Shown: positions 1 to 9,591 of the stretch, piece after piece
Layout of the letters: each line of letters begins with the position of its first letter
Position numbering within the stretch: the first letter of the stretch is position 1
Source: Sphingobium baderi
GTDB taxonomy: Bacteria > Pseudomonadota > Alphaproteobacteria > Sphingomonadales > Sphingomonadaceae
Assembly: GCF_001456115.1 (NCBI RefSeq)
Contig: NZ_CP013264.1
Span: forward strand, 2,250,501-2,314,500
Direction of reading: 5' to 3'
DNA: 64,000 nt
Made by a program: the position numbers and the translations under genes
Notes under the pieces: generated by a model
Told to the model about the DNA's origin: nothing
Seen by the model: the letters and a program-made list of their open reading frames with translations, nothing else
Databases searched by the model: none

Positions 1-102
1 TAATGCCTGGTAACGGAATGTCTGCATCGGATTGTCCAGTTCGCGTTGCAGGGGTTTACGGCTGTCCGATGGGTCGGCTCAACCCTTCGCTGCACCCGGC
101 GT

Positions 103-119
103 CGGACAGGGGCTGTCCG
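103..119. promoter_or_regulatory. Inverted repeat upstream of P450 gene (candidate operator)
   Basis: CGGACAG-GGG-CTGTCCG is a perfect 7+7 bp dyad in the 242-bp stretch before the first P450 gene. The hexamer TGTCCG or its complement occurs again at about 64-69 and 168-173, and a weaker dyad (GGACA-N4-TGTCC) lies at 159-172. The same half site recurs in the intergenic region near 7.5 kb, so a shared regulator is plausible. No other gene is seen in bases 1-242. Confidence 0.45.
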
Positions 120-242
120 GATCGGCCACGACGTTTCCCGCTGACCATGTCCTTTGCGGGACAACCATGTCCGGGCAAGGCAAGATTCGCCGATTGACCC
201 GGCAGGCATGGCGGTCGCATCCCTGTTCTCTCTGAAGCGGGA

Positions 243-1562
243 ATGGTCCAGCCGATCGTGACACACACAATAGAGCCTCGTTCGATCGATACTTCTTCGG
301 TGACCGAGTCCGCTTTCCACTCGGTCAGCGCGACTTATGCCACCGACGATCTGGCCGATCCTCACAGTCTCTACGCGCAACTTCGCCGGACCACGCCGGT
401 CATGAAAGGCGATATTCTTGCCCTTTATGGCATTCCGTCCCAGGCTGATTATGCCAATACGGGACGGCCGGTATTCACGCTGTTCCGGCACGCGGATGTT
501 GCTGCGGTTTTGCGCGATGACAAGACATGGTCGACCGACCTGCTCAAGGACGGCCTGGGCACTTTCTTGGGAGAAATGTTTCTGAGCGCGCGCAATGGTG
601 AGTCCCACCGATTGTTACGACGCCTGTTGCAGCCCTGTTTCGCACCGGACGTGACACGCCGCTGGAGGACCCATGTCATCGCGCCGCTCGTCGAACGGGA
701 ATATGGCGGCCAATGGCGCGCGCGTGGTCGCGCAGAGCTTATGTCCGATCTGGCCATGCCGTTTCCGATCCTTGCCATTTATGCGATCCTGGGTTTTCCG
801 GACGATCCTGCCTCCGTCACCCAGTTCGCCGATTGGGCTTTGCAAATCCTGAACGGCCCGCAGATCGATCCCGAAAAGGCCAAGGCGTCCATGGCACGTG
901 CGTTCGAGGCGGCCGACCTGCTCGACGAACATGTTCGTGGAGTCGTCGCCGCGCGCCGCCGGGCCGGAGCATCCGGCGAGGAGCTTATCGACCGGCTGAT
1001 CCGAACCGAAGTGGATGGAGAAAGGCTCGACGATGGCCAGATCGCCGGAATCGTGCGGATGCTGCTTCCCGCCGCGGCGGAAACCACGACGCGGACATTG
1101 GCTAATCTCATGGTTCACCTGTTGCAGGACGAACGGCTGCTGGCGCGGGTGCGTACGGATCGTTCGCTGCTTCCGCGTGCGCTGACGGAATCCATGCGGT
1201 TGGAGCCGGTGGCCGGCTTTCTGGCGCGCCGGGCATTGCGTGACTTGGACATAGGCGGAGTCACTATTCCTGCCGGATCGGCGGTGTCGCTCGTCATGGG
1301 GTCGGCCAACCGCGACGAGGCAATGTTCGCGGATGCGGATAGTTTCGATCTCGACAGGTCGCAGCAGGCCAATCTGGGCTTCGGCTACGGCCTTCACATG
1401 TGCATCGGCATGCCCGTTGCGCGGACGGAAGTGGAGGTAGCCGCCGATATGCTGTTGAACCTGCCCAATCTGCGCCTTGATCCTGATCGGCCCGCGCCGC
1501 GCCTCCATGGGCTGCAGTTTCGGGGGCCTGATGCCGTCCATCTGCGCTGGGACACGAAATGA
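243..1562 (+). CDS. Cytochrome P450 (bacterial class I type)
   Basis: A 439-residue soluble P450 expected to hydroxylate or oxidise a hydrophobic substrate with electrons from a ferredoxin. Near the C-terminus it has the heme-thiolate motif FGYGLHMCIG with the proximal Cys, an ExxR helix-K motif (ESMR), and an I-helix acid-threonine pair (AAAETT). There is no membrane anchor and the length is typical of soluble bacterial P450s. The ATG at 243 gives a normal family length, but its Shine-Dalgarno is weak. The stop overlaps the next start by 4 bp (ATGA), so it is probably translationally coupled to the O-methyltransferase. No ferredoxin or ferredoxin reductase gene lies in the cluster, so redox partners must be elsewhere. 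Confidence 0.9.
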   Translation: MVQPIVTHTIEPRSIDTSSVTESAFHSVSATYATDDLADPHSLYAQLRRTTPVMKGDILALYGIPSQADYANTGRPVFTLFRHADVAAVLRDDKTWSTDLLKDGLGTFLGEMFLSARNGESHRLLRRLLQPCFAPDVTRRWRTHVIAPLVEREYGGQWRARGRAELMSDLAMPFPILAIYAILGFPDDPASVTQFADWALQILNGPQIDPEKAKASMARAFEAADLLDEHVRGVVAARRRAGASGEELIDRLIRTEVDGERLDDGQIAGIVRMLLPAAAETTTRTLANLMVHLLQDERLLARVRTDRSLLPRALTESMRLEPVAGFLARRALRDLDIGGVTIPAGSAVSLVMGSANRDEAMFADADSFDLDRSQQANLGFGYGLHMCIGMPVARTEVEVAADMLLNLPNLRLDPDRPAPRLHGLQFRGPDAVHLRWDTK

Positions 1563-2185
1563 TCGTCGATCCAGCCGTACGGGCTGCTCTCGATACGATG
1601 GAGGAGAGGTGGGCGCGGGAACAGCGGGAGCAGGCACGAATTCCGCGTGAAGAAGCATATGCCCGCGTCGATGAATTCCTGTTGCCGATCGGCCCGGAAA
1701 CGGGGCGGCTGATACATGATCTGATCCGACAGGGCGGACTGAAATCCATCCTGGAGGTGGGCTCATCCTATGGCTATTCGACACTCTGGCTGGCCGATGC
1801 CGCCCGGGCCGTAGACGGCTGCGTCACGTCGCTTGAACTGCACGCTGGCAAGATCGCGGCGGCGCGGGAAACGCTCGCCGAAGTGGGACTGGCGAACCGG
1901 GTCGATTTCATCGCGGGCGATGCCCTCGCATCCATCCACGCGCTTACCGGGCCGTTTGATCTGGTCCTGATCGACCTGTGGAAGGACCTCTATATTCCCT
2001 GCCTCGACCGTCTTGGCGGCAAACTGGCAGCCGGAGCCATCATCGTGGCCGACAATATGCTGTTCCCACCCGAAAATGCCGACAATGCGGCCGCCTACCG
2101 CCGCGCCGTCAGAGCGCGGGGCGATATGGACAGCGTCCTCTTGCCGATCGGCGCGGGCATTGAGATCAGCCGCAAGCATGGTTGA
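1559..2185 (+). CDS. Class I SAM-dependent O-methyltransferase (COMT-like)
   Basis: A 208-residue protein with the catechol-O-methyltransferase-type fold (O-methyltransferase family 3). The SAM-binding glycine motif is [14 protein letters not shown] at about residues 66-79. It is followed by an acidic SLELH strand, [12 protein letters not shown] (metal-binding region) and VADNML. It would methylate a phenolic or catecholic hydroxyl in the cytoplasm. It overlaps the P450 start-to-stop and its own 3' end overlaps the CoA-transferase gene by 8 bp, so the three form one operon. An O-methyltransferase right behind a P450 suggests methylation of a newly made hydroxyl group, which is inference. Confidence 0.85.
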   Translation: MIVDPAVRAALDTMEERWAREQREQARIPREEAYARVDEFLLPIGPETGRLIHDLIRQGGLKSILEVGSSYGYSTLWLADAARAVDGCVTSLELHAGKIAAARETLAEVGLANRVDFIAGDALASIHALTGPFDLVLIDLWKDLYIPCLDRLGGKLAAGAIIVADNMLFPPENADNAAAYRRAVRARGDMDSVLLPIGAGIEISRKHG

Positions 2186-2891
2186 CAAGCTTTTCGCCTC
2201 ACCGGATGCCGCGCTTGCCGGGTTGCTGTTCGATGGCATGACCATCATGTCCGGCGGTTTCGGTTTGTCGGGCAATCCAGAAAATCTGATTCCCGCGATA
2301 AAGGCAAACGGTGTCAAGGATTTGACCGTCATTTCCAACAATTGCGGCGCGGAGGGCTTCGGATTGTGGCTGCTGCTGGCAAACGGCCAGATCCGCAAGA
2401 TGATCAGTTCCTATGTTGGCGAGAACAAGCTGTTCGAGGCGCTGTATTTGCAGGGCAAGCTGGAACTGGAACTCAATCCGCAGGGGACGCTGGCGGAACG
2501 TATCCGGGCGGGAGGCGCCGGCATCCCGGCCTTCTATACCGCCACGGGGGTGGGCACGGTCGTGGCGGAGGGAAAACCGGTCGAAACCTTCGAAGGGCGG
2601 GATTATATCCGCGAAACTTGGCTTCGTGCGGACCTTGCCATCATCAAGGCGTGGAAGGCCGATCCAGCGGGAAACCTCCTGTTCCGCAAGACGGCCCGCA
2701 ACTTCAACCCTGTCATGGCGACCGCCGCCACCCATACTATCGCGGAGGTCGAGGAAATCGTACCGCTCGGCGCTCTCGATCCCGACCACATTCACACGCC
2801 CGGAATCTACGTTCACCGCGTCATTCAGGGGGCTCATTATAAAAAGCTCATCGAAAAACGCACAACGCGCCCCCGTCCCGAAATCGTCTGA
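2178..2891 (+). CDS. 3-oxoacid CoA-transferase, subunit A (alpha) only
   Basis: A 237-residue CoA-transferase family I alpha subunit (ScoA/AtoD-like). It has the glycine-rich segment [18 protein letters not shown] near residues 23-40 and the conserved VISNNCG segment. The ATG at 2178 is chosen because the family N-terminus (MVDKLF...) begins there. An upstream in-frame extension would only re-read the methyltransferase gene. The beta subunit, which carries the catalytic glutamate, normally follows directly. Here the next gene is a convergent TonB receptor and no beta subunit is present, so this is an orphan alpha subunit. It may pair with a beta subunit encoded elsewhere. Confidence 0.85.
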   Translation: MVDKLFASPDAALAGLLFDGMTIMSGGFGLSGNPENLIPAIKANGVKDLTVISNNCGAEGFGLWLLLANGQIRKMISSYVGENKLFEALYLQGKLELELNPQGTLAERIRAGGAGIPAFYTATGVGTVVAEGKPVETFEGRDYIRETWLRADLAIIKAWKADPAGNLLFRKTARNFNPVMATAATHTIAEVEEIVPLGALDPDHIHTPGIYVHRVIQGAHYKKLIEKRTTRPRPEIV

Positions 2892-3026
2892 TGCTTGCAG
2901 ACGATCTGTCGTTGGTGCCGATCGTGGAACTGCGTGCTGACTTTCGGCCAGAGGCAGCGGGCGTCTGTCCCTATATCTCTGTGCGTTGGCGTGGGATAAG
3001 GGCTTGTTCGTTGTGGAACGGAATAT

Positions 3027-3049
3027 GGCGGGATGGCACCCATCCCGCC
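3027..3049. terminator. Strong hairpin between convergent genes
   Basis: A perfect 10-bp stem (GGCGGGATGG / CCATCCCGCC) with triloop CAC sits between the converging CoA-transferase (+) and TonB receptor (-) genes. No long T tract follows. It could serve as a bidirectional terminator. Confidence 0.7.
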
Positions 3050-3061
3050 GCGTCGTTTGTG

Positions 3062-5386
3062 CTAGCCGCCAAAGTCGTATCGAACCCGCAGGCCATATAT
3101 CCGTGGCTCCCCCGTCGAAAAGCTGAAATTGCCCGGACTGGTGCCAATCAGGTTGCTGTTGCGTAGATACACTTTGTCGAGGATGTTGGTCACGAACAGC
3201 GTTGCGCTCAACGCCGTATTGCCGATGTTGGAAAATTCGACGCTGCCGTTGAGCACGCCATAGCTTGGCACCTTGGCGATGCCCGCGAAATAGCTGCCTA
3301 TCCAGTAATAGTCGCTCCGCAGCGTTACATCCGCGCCTGCCGCATCAACCGGCAACCGATAGCTGCCTGACAGCGTGTAGCTCCATTTTGGCGCTCTCTC
3401 ATATATGGCCGAGCCGCCAGCCTGGGCCGCGAAGACTGGCGGAGTCTCCAGGCTGGTATATTTCGCGTCGAGATAGGAAGCTCCAAAACTCAGGATCAGC
3501 GGCTCAACCGGCTGGAGAATGCCATCGACTTCCACGCCTTGCACCTTTGCCTTGCCGCCGTTGATGTTGAGGGACGTGTTGGCGGGATCAGTAGCAGGAT
3601 CGCCGTCGCCGTCGAAATCCGGCGGAAGGCCCGCAATCTGCCGTTGGAGGTGACTGAAAATACCGCGGAACGCGGCGACATTGAGCCGCCCGCGCATCTC
3701 CCCTTTCTCCCACTGGGTCTTGAGGCCGATCTCGACATCATTGACCTTTTGCGGTCCAAAATATTGGAACGGCGCCAATGTCCCGGCGAGCCGTGGCGTG
3801 TTGATGCCACCCGCGCGATAGCCGCGGCGGACGGTAACATAGGTGAAGATGTCGCTCGACACCTGATAGTCGGCGCCCAGCGTATAGGTCGATGCCTTGA
3901 ACTTCACCGAATTCGAGAATGATCCTGCCGTCGCCTCGCATTCGGAAGTGGACTGAATGGGATCGCCGAAGAACGGCCTGGTGTTGACCGCGCAAACGCT
4001 TTCCTTGTCCCAGGTGTGGCGATAGCCGGCGTTGAGACGCAACCCATCCATGATCTCGAAATTGAGATTGCCGAACAGCGCATAGCTCCGATCTTTGAAC
4101 AGGTTGTTCGAAATCTGCCCGAACGGATTACTATCCGGGTCGCCGGCCGCGTCGAATGCGTCGATCGCGAAGGCATCGGGGCCCGTGGGCTTCAGATCGA
4201 GGAAAAAGCCACCCACCAGCCACTGCAGCTTTCCGTCCATCAGGTCGCCGCTGAACTGCAATTCATTGCTGATCTGGCGATCATAGCGAAAACCGCGTGT
4301 GTCCAGCAGGAAAAGCGGCAAGCCATCGGTGCTGAATTGTTGATCCACCTTTGTGTCGCGATAACCAAAGATGTTCTTGATCGTGACGGCCCCCAGGTCG
4401 AGCGTCGTCGTATTGGATATTCCCCACAGGCGCGTGCGGTCGTATCCCGGGATGTTCGAATTGGTAACGTGGAAGCCCAATCTCCGCTGCTCCGCATTGG
4501 CCAGGTCAACGTCGCAAGCAGCCGACACGCCGCAGTTGAATGCCGGGAAGAAGCGATAGGCGGCATTGGGGCCGGCATCGCCGACCGAAACATAGCCGTC
4601 TCCATTGGTGTGCTGCCAATAATAGTCGAACACTGTAACGTTGCTGAAAGTTGGGCTGGGCTCGATCTTCAGCGTGACGCGGAATGCCCGGGAATTGAGG
4701 TTCGATCCGTCGCCCGCAACACCGATGTCCTTCTGATATCCGTCCCGTTTCTGAAAGTCCCCCGCGACGCGAAGCGCGATGCCGTCCGCAATCGGCAGGT
4801 TTATGGCGCCCTGAAGGGCATGCCAGAAATAATCTCCCGCCGTGCCCTGCACATAGCCCTCGAACTTGTCGACGGCTGGCTTGGAATAGACCAGCACCGC
4901 GCCGCCCGTGGTATTGCGCCCGAACAGCGTTCCTTGCGGACCCTTGAGCACCTGTACTGACGCCACGTCGAACGCGGGCAGCACCGCGCCCCAGGAAGGC
5001 AGCGGCACTTCGTTGAAATAGCTGATGACCGATGGCAGGCCCGGTCCGGCAACGTCTTTGCCCTGGCCACGAATGGAAAAAGTGGTGTTCGCCGCCGACC
5101 CAGCCCCTACGAAAATGACTCCCGGGACGATCCGCTGCAGGTCGGTGGTGGCCTGTATATTCTTCTGGACTAGCGCCTCGCTGCCAAAAGCGGTCACGGC
5201 GACCGGGACAGTCTGGATGTTCTCCTCGCGGCGGCGCGCAGTGACGACGATATCCATGTCAGCTGCCGCAGCGTTCCTATCATCGGCTGCGCCGCTGTCT
5301 TGCGCCAACGCTTCGCCAGCTTGGGGCAGCAAAGTCATGCCGGCAACGCCGGCCATCAATAGCTTTGCGATCTTCGGATATTGCAT
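3062..5386 (-). CDS. TonB-dependent outer-membrane receptor
   Basis: A TonB-dependent receptor of about 774 residues for active uptake across the outer membrane. It has an N-terminal signal peptide ending near LAQ, a TonB box (DIVVTARRREE) and a plug domain (VPVAVTAFGSEAL, SIRGQG, VQVLKGPQGTLFGRNTTGGA). A long beta-barrel follows, ending in an aromatic-rich strand. The start at 5386 (MQYPK) is preferred over an ATG five codons upstream, because AAGGGG sits at good spacing before it. It is of the type sphingomonads carry in large numbers beside catabolic clusters. The ligand is unknown but is probably the substrate of the neighbouring enzymes. Confidence 0.9.
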   Translation of the reverse strand: MQYPKIAKLLMAGVAGMTLLPQAGEALAQDSGAADDRNAAAADMDIVVTARRREENIQTVPVAVTAFGSEALVQKNIQATTDLQRIVPGVIFVGAGSAANTTFSIRGQGKDVAGPGLPSVISYFNEVPLPSWGAVLPAFDVASVQVLKGPQGTLFGRNTTGGAVLVYSKPAVDKFEGYVQGTAGDYFWHALQGAINLPIADGIALRVAGDFQKRDGYQKDIGVAGDGSNLNSRAFRVTLKIEPSPTFSNVTVFDYYWQHTNGDGYVSVGDAGPNAAYRFFPAFNCGVSAACDVDLANAEQRRLGFHVTNSNIPGYDRTRLWGISNTTTLDLGAVTIKNIFGYRDTKVDQQFSTDGLPLFLLDTRGFRYDRQISNELQFSGDLMDGKLQWLVGGFFLDLKPTGPDAFAIDAFDAAGDPDSNPFGQISNNLFKDRSYALFGNLNFEIMDGLRLNAGYRHTWDKESVCAVNTRPFFGDPIQSTSECEATAGSFSNSVKFKASTYTLGADYQVSSDIFTYVTVRRGYRAGGINTPRLAGTLAPFQYFGPQKVNDVEIGLKTQWEKGEMRGRLNVAAFRGIFSHLQRQIAGLPPDFDGDGDPATDPANTSLNINGGKAKVQGVEVDGILQPVEPLILSFGASYLDAKYTSLETPPVFAAQAGGSAIYERAPKWSYTLSGSYRLPVDAAGADVTLRSDYYWIGSYFAGIAKVPSYGVLNGSVEFSNIGNTALSATLFVTNILDKVYLRNSNLIGTSPGNFSFSTGEPRIYGLRVRYDFGG

Positions 5387-5470
5387 GATATCCCCTTCCA
5401 TGTTTCCTGCCTGATTGCCGCAGATTATTTTTGTCGTCGTCTCGATCGAAAGGCCTGGCGCATGGCTCCA

Positions 5471-7447
5471 TCACACCATGGCGCGCACCAACCTATGTCC
5501 TTCGGAAATGGCCAGATGCAGATCGCGCGGCGCGCGCGCGTCGCCAACGATCACCATCCTGTCCTTGCCAAATCCCCGTTCTCTCAGATCGTCGTAAACG
5601 GCCCGCATGGGTTCCTTGGCGTTGATGAACACCACGGTGTCGGCAGCGACCTCCTCGGAATCTCCTCGATAGAGAGTCCTGACGATGCAGGTATCGATAC
5701 CGATATGATCGATCCTGCTGCGTATCAGCAGGCGGAAGTCGCCCTCTTCGGCGAACCGGCGGAATGCGGGGTCGACGCGGGTCACATGATCCAACTGGGG
5801 CGCAACGCTGGCGAACCGCGTGACGAACGTGACGCGCAATCCCTTTGCAAGAAGAAATTCGGCGGCTGCCACCGCTTCATAATGGCCGACATCGTCGAAC
5901 ACAACCGCGCTCTTTCCCAATTTGGCTGGCGTAGCGGTCAGCAAGTCTATCGGCGACAAGACATGGGGCTGGTCAAACCCAGGCACCGGCTCGGCCGGAT
6001 ATGCATATTGGATGCCGTTGTGCCGAGGGATGGAGCCGCAGGCGATGACGACGAAGTCAGGATTTTCCTCAAGAACATCCTCCACCTCGGCATAGGTGCT
6101 GGTGCGAACGTCCACGCCCAGGCGGAATATCTCCTGCTCCAGCCAGAACGCGATATCACCTATGACGTGCAGGCGCGGAGCTCGCTTCGCCACCGCCACC
6201 TGACCACCCAGATCAGGCCCTGCCTCGAACAATGTAACCCGATGTCCGCGCAGCGCGGCGACACGCGCGGCCTCCATGCCAGCGGGACCGCCGCCAATGA
6301 CCACCACCTTGCCGGGATCGTCGGCGGGGCGGATCAGATCCTCCGCCAGATCGCCTTCGCGGCCAGCCGCCGGGTTGATCGTGCAAGCCAGCGGGTATCC
6401 CAGGTTTACGCCCTGCCAGCATGCCTGATTGCATCCGATGCAGGATCGCACCTGCTCGGGCTTCCCGGCTTGCGTCTTACGGATGATGTCGGGATCGGCG
6501 ATGTGGGCGCGGGTCATATGTACCATATCGGTTACACCGTCGCGTAGAAGTTGCTCGGCCTCGTCCAGAGTGCGGAACCGGCCGATCATGAACCGGGGAA
6601 TGCCCCGTGAGGCCGCCGCGATCTTCTCGCTGGAGGACAATTGATAGCCAACGGGCTGATCCATCGCCGCCACAAACTTGAAGTTGAAATAATCGCTCCA
6701 GCTCAGGTCCAGGAAGTCGATCAGCTTTTCGGCCTGAAGCGTCTGGACAACCAGCGCCAGTTCGTCTTCGTCGAGCCCGCCTTCGCCGGTGCTGGCGCCC
6801 ATGCGTATGCCCACAGGATAGTCATCCGGCACCTGTGCGCGCACTGCCAACAGGACTTCGCGCAGGAAGCGCATCCGGTTTTCCAGCGATCCGCCATATT
6901 GGTCGGTTCGCTTGTTCACCAGCGGATTGAGGAACTGCATGATGAGGTAGCCGTGCGAGGCGTGAACCTCGATGCCCTCTATCCCGCCCTCCACGCATCG
7001 GCGGGCGGCATTGGCGAAATGCTGGATGACCTCTTCGATCTCGGCAAGGCCCATGGGATTGGGGACGATGCCGGTCGCGGGGTTGGGCACTGCCGAAACA
7101 CCCCATGGCGGGGATTGATCCAGCACCGGATAAATATGTCCGCCATGCCATATTTGTTGAAAGACGCGCATGCCATGCGGCTTGATGGCTTTCATCAACC
7201 GTCGGTATCCGTCGATAATGGTATCGTCCAAATTGGCGAGGCTGAGGACAGAGCTGGGATGCACTGTGGCTGCTTCCAGGAAAGTAAGGCCGACGCCGCC
7301 CTTGGCTCGCGCCACATGATAATCGATCAACTGATCGGTGATCCGACCGTAATCAGTCAGGTTGGTGCCGTGAGCGGAACGGGAAATCCGATTGCGAACC
7401 TCCACGCCCTTTATCTTCAGCGGTTCATAGACGAACTGCAGGCTCAT
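5471..7447 (-). CDS. FadH-like FMN/FAD/[4Fe-4S] oxidoreductase (OYE superfamily)
   Basis: A 658-residue protein with the two-part layout of 2,4-dienoyl-CoA reductase and trimethylamine dehydrogenase. The N-terminal Old Yellow Enzyme TIM barrel binds FMN (about residues 1-330, with HASHGYLIMQFLNP and KRTDQYGGSLENR). A [4Fe-4S] cysteine cluster follows at C336, C339, C343 and C355. The C-terminal half is an FAD/NAD(P)H domain with VVVIGGGPAGMEAA. It probably reduces an activated C=C bond, or opens or demethylates a substrate. Two ATGs are adjacent, and the second (7447) has better spacing from GGGAGAG. It is transcribed away from the KstD-like gene across an intergenic region of about 420 bp. 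Confidence 0.88.
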   Translation of the reverse strand: MSLQFVYEPLKIKGVEVRNRISRSAHGTNLTDYGRITDQLIDYHVARAKGGVGLTFLEAATVHPSSVLSLANLDDTIIDGYRRLMKAIKPHGMRVFQQIWHGGHIYPVLDQSPPWGVSAVPNPATGIVPNPMGLAEIEEVIQHFANAARRCVEGGIEGIEVHASHGYLIMQFLNPLVNKRTDQYGGSLENRMRFLREVLLAVRAQVPDDYPVGIRMGASTGEGGLDEDELALVVQTLQAEKLIDFLDLSWSDYFNFKFVAAMDQPVGYQLSSSEKIAAASRGIPRFMIGRFRTLDEAEQLLRDGVTDMVHMTRAHIADPDIIRKTQAGKPEQVRSCIGCNQACWQGVNLGYPLACTINPAAGREGDLAEDLIRPADDPGKVVVIGGGPAGMEAARVAALRGHRVTLFEAGPDLGGQVAVAKRAPRLHVIGDIAFWLEQEIFRLGVDVRTSTYAEVEDVLEENPDFVVIACGSIPRHNGIQYAYPAEPVPGFDQPHVLSPIDLLTATPAKLGKSAVVFDDVGHYEAVAAAEFLLAKGLRVTFVTRFASVAPQLDHVTRVDPAFRRFAEEGDFRLLIRSRIDHIGIDTCIVRTLYRGDSEEVAADTVVFINAKEPMRAVYDDLRERGFGKDRMVIVGDARAPRDLHLAISEGHRLVRAMV

Positions 7448-7492
7448 CATGCTCTCCCGCCGACGCTGGACGTTTTTTTTACTTCACAATTG

Positions 7493-7514
7493 CCGGACAA
7501 TAGAATTTGTCCGG
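7493..7514. promoter_or_regulatory. Inverted repeat CCGGACAA-N6-TTGTCCGG (candidate operator)
   Basis: A perfect 8+8 bp dyad 46 bp upstream of the FadH-like gene, in the divergent intergenic region 7448-7872. TGTCCGG appears again near 7602 and TCGGACA near 7654. The same core is found upstream of the P450 at 103-119. The rest of the intergenic stretch shows no gene I can support. Confidence 0.5.
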
Positions 7515-7872
7515 GAACGGGAGCATTCCAGATCATCGGCAATGTTGATTGACGGCAGCAACATCTCACCTCGCCGCCAATTATATTTTCCGTGACTATG
7601 CTGTCCGGCAAAGCCGCTCGCGACAAGTTTCCCGAGTATTGCTCTTCGGACAAGATGTTGGCCAATCGGCTATTGTTGAGAAGAGGGGCATCTGAAACCC
7701 TGAAGCGAACGCTGGGGATTTATTGTGAAAGTCCCTGATTTCAGGCTTTTCTATGGTCGCATCCTGTTTCGGCGTCGCATGTTGGAGTAGCGGAGAGCCA
7801 TTTTCGCCGGAATTGACAGAGCGTTCGGGACGGTAGCAGACCCTTTATCGACAAGCCGGCAGGGGAGAGGAC

Positions 7873-9570
7873 ATGCCTGAACGGACGTGGGATGAGGAAT
7901 GCGATGTTCTGATCGTAGGATCGGGCGCGGGGGGATTGACGGCTGCGGTGGCCGCCGCCGACTTGCATGCGCGAGTGATCCTCATCGAAAAGGGTCGCAA
8001 CTTCGGCGGAACATCAGCTACTTCGGGCGCGGTCTTGTGGGTTCCGGACAGTCATCTGGCCGAAGCTGCTGGACAGCAGGACGATCCGGTAGATGCTGTG
8101 CGCTACATAAAGGCGATTGCCGGCGACGAAAGCGATGACATTCTGATCCGCGCTTTTGTTGAAAACGGGCGCGAGATGCTGTCGTATATGAGCCATCATA
8201 GCGATGTTGAATATGTCTCTATTCCCTATCCCGACTATCAGCCGGAGGCGCCGGGCGCTCGTTCCGGCTGGCGCAGTCACGACGTCGTCCCCATGGATGG
8301 CCGGAAACTGGGTAAGGATCTTGAATATCTGGAACCGCCGCATCCGTCGAACATGCTTTTCGGCCGTTTCGTGTGGAACACCATAGACGCCTCGATGCTT
8401 GTGACGCGTAAGCCCGGCTGGATCGGCGCCATGGCGAGGACGCTCTGGCGTTATTATTCCGATATAGGTCAACGGCTCAGATCGAAGCGTTCGCGATATC
8501 TCACCGGCGGCAACGCGTTGATCGGGCGGTTGAAGCTGTCCATCGACCGGCGGGGGATCAATATCCGCAGGGAAACGGCACTTGTCGAGATCATCCGCGA
8601 CGGTGCTCAAGTTGTCGGGGCCGTTGTCGAACGCCATGGCCGCAAGAGCGCCATTCATGTCCATAAGGGCCTGGTGCTGGCGGCAGGAGGCTTTGAGCGG
8701 AATGCGGCGCTGCGTGCGCGCTATCTGCCGCAATCGCCCAACCCCGACTGGAGCGGATCGCAATCGAACAATCAGGGTGACGCGCTCGAACTCGCAATGT
8801 CCGTCGGCGCGGCGACGGACCGCCTGGATTCGGCTTGGTGGGCGCCAGCGGTGCACGTCAGGGGAGAGAGCCGGTCCCGCCCGCTTTTCTTCGAACGCGC
8901 CCTGCCCGGGTCGATCATCGTCAATCAGGCGGGCGACCGCTATTTCAATGAGGCTGTCGACTACCATCTTGCAGGCAGGGCGATGGTTGAGAATGACCGG
9001 CCCGGTGCTGGCACGTCGCCGTCCTACATCCTGTTCGATGCCGGGTTCAAATGGCGGTATCCCATGGGGCCGGTCCTGCCGATGATGCCCTTGTGGATGC
9101 ATTCACGCGCGGTTCGAGATCTGGTGTTCGTCGCGGACGATTGGGGTGAAATGGCGGACAGGATCGGTGTTGACCGTGATCGCCTGCAAGCCACCATCAC
9201 CCGTTTCAACGACAATGCGAGACAGGGCAGGGATTCCGATTTCCAGCGGGGCGAAAGCCTGTACAATCGCATATATGGCGATCCCAAGATAACCGGAAAT
9301 CCCAACCTGCTACCGCTTGTGAAGGCGCCTTTCTATGCGTTGGCTATCTATCCGGGTGACATCGGCACCAATGGCGGGTTGGTGACGGATGGCAATGCGA
9401 ACGTGTTGGATACGGAAGGCCGCCCAATAGGGAATCTCTATGCCACGGGAAACATCACCGCTTCGGCCATGGGCCGCTCCTATCCCGGCGGTGGCGCGAC
9501 CATCGGGCCGGCTATGACCTTCGGCTATCTCGCTGCCCGCCACGCCATGGGTGTCAACGAGCCGCGTTGA
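7873..9570 (+). CDS. FAD-dependent 3-ketosteroid-Delta1-dehydrogenase-like flavoprotein
   Basis: A 565-residue flavoprotein of the fumarate reductase/KstD family. It has the N-terminal FAD-binding motif DVLIVGSGAGGLTAA followed by EKGRNFGGTSATSGA. The C-terminal FAD motif region is LYATGNITASAMGRSYPGGGATIGPAMTFGYLAARHA. Family members take 1,2-hydrogens from 3-keto rings or related enones. The ATG at 7873 follows GGGGAGAGG at good spacing. A second homologue lies at 17552-19216. The substrate is unknown, and a steroid role is suggested only by family. Confidence 0.82.
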   Translation: MPERTWDEECDVLIVGSGAGGLTAAVAAADLHARVILIEKGRNFGGTSATSGAVLWVPDSHLAEAAGQQDDPVDAVRYIKAIAGDESDDILIRAFVENGREMLSYMSHHSDVEYVSIPYPDYQPEAPGARSGWRSHDVVPMDGRKLGKDLEYLEPPHPSNMLFGRFVWNTIDASMLVTRKPGWIGAMARTLWRYYSDIGQRLRSKRSRYLTGGNALIGRLKLSIDRRGINIRRETALVEIIRDGAQVVGAVVERHGRKSAIHVHKGLVLAAGGFERNAALRARYLPQSPNPDWSGSQSNNQGDALELAMSVGAATDRLDSAWWAPAVHVRGESRSRPLFFERALPGSIIVNQAGDRYFNEAVDYHLAGRAMVENDRPGAGTSPSYILFDAGFKWRYPMGPVLPMMPLWMHSRAVRDLVFVADDWGEMADRIGVDRDRLQATITRFNDNARQGRDSDFQRGESLYNRIYGDPKITGNPNLLPLVKAPFYALAIYPGDIGTNGGLVTDGNANVLDTEGRPIGNLYATGNITASAMGRSYPGGGATIGPAMTFGYLAARHAMGVNEPR

Positions 9571-9591
9571 GCGCGCGTGGCCGGCGGGGGA

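Noticed and set aside
615..1784. Long minus-strand open frame opposite the first P450 and methyltransferase
   Set aside because: It lies fully antisense to two recognisable enzymes, has low-complexity Arg/Pro/His-rich content and no family match; it is a shadow caused by high GC.
2891..3166. Possible CoA-transferase beta subunit after the alpha gene
   Set aside because: The 91-codon frame has no similarity to the beta subunit and runs into the antisense strand of the TonB receptor and across a terminator hairpin.
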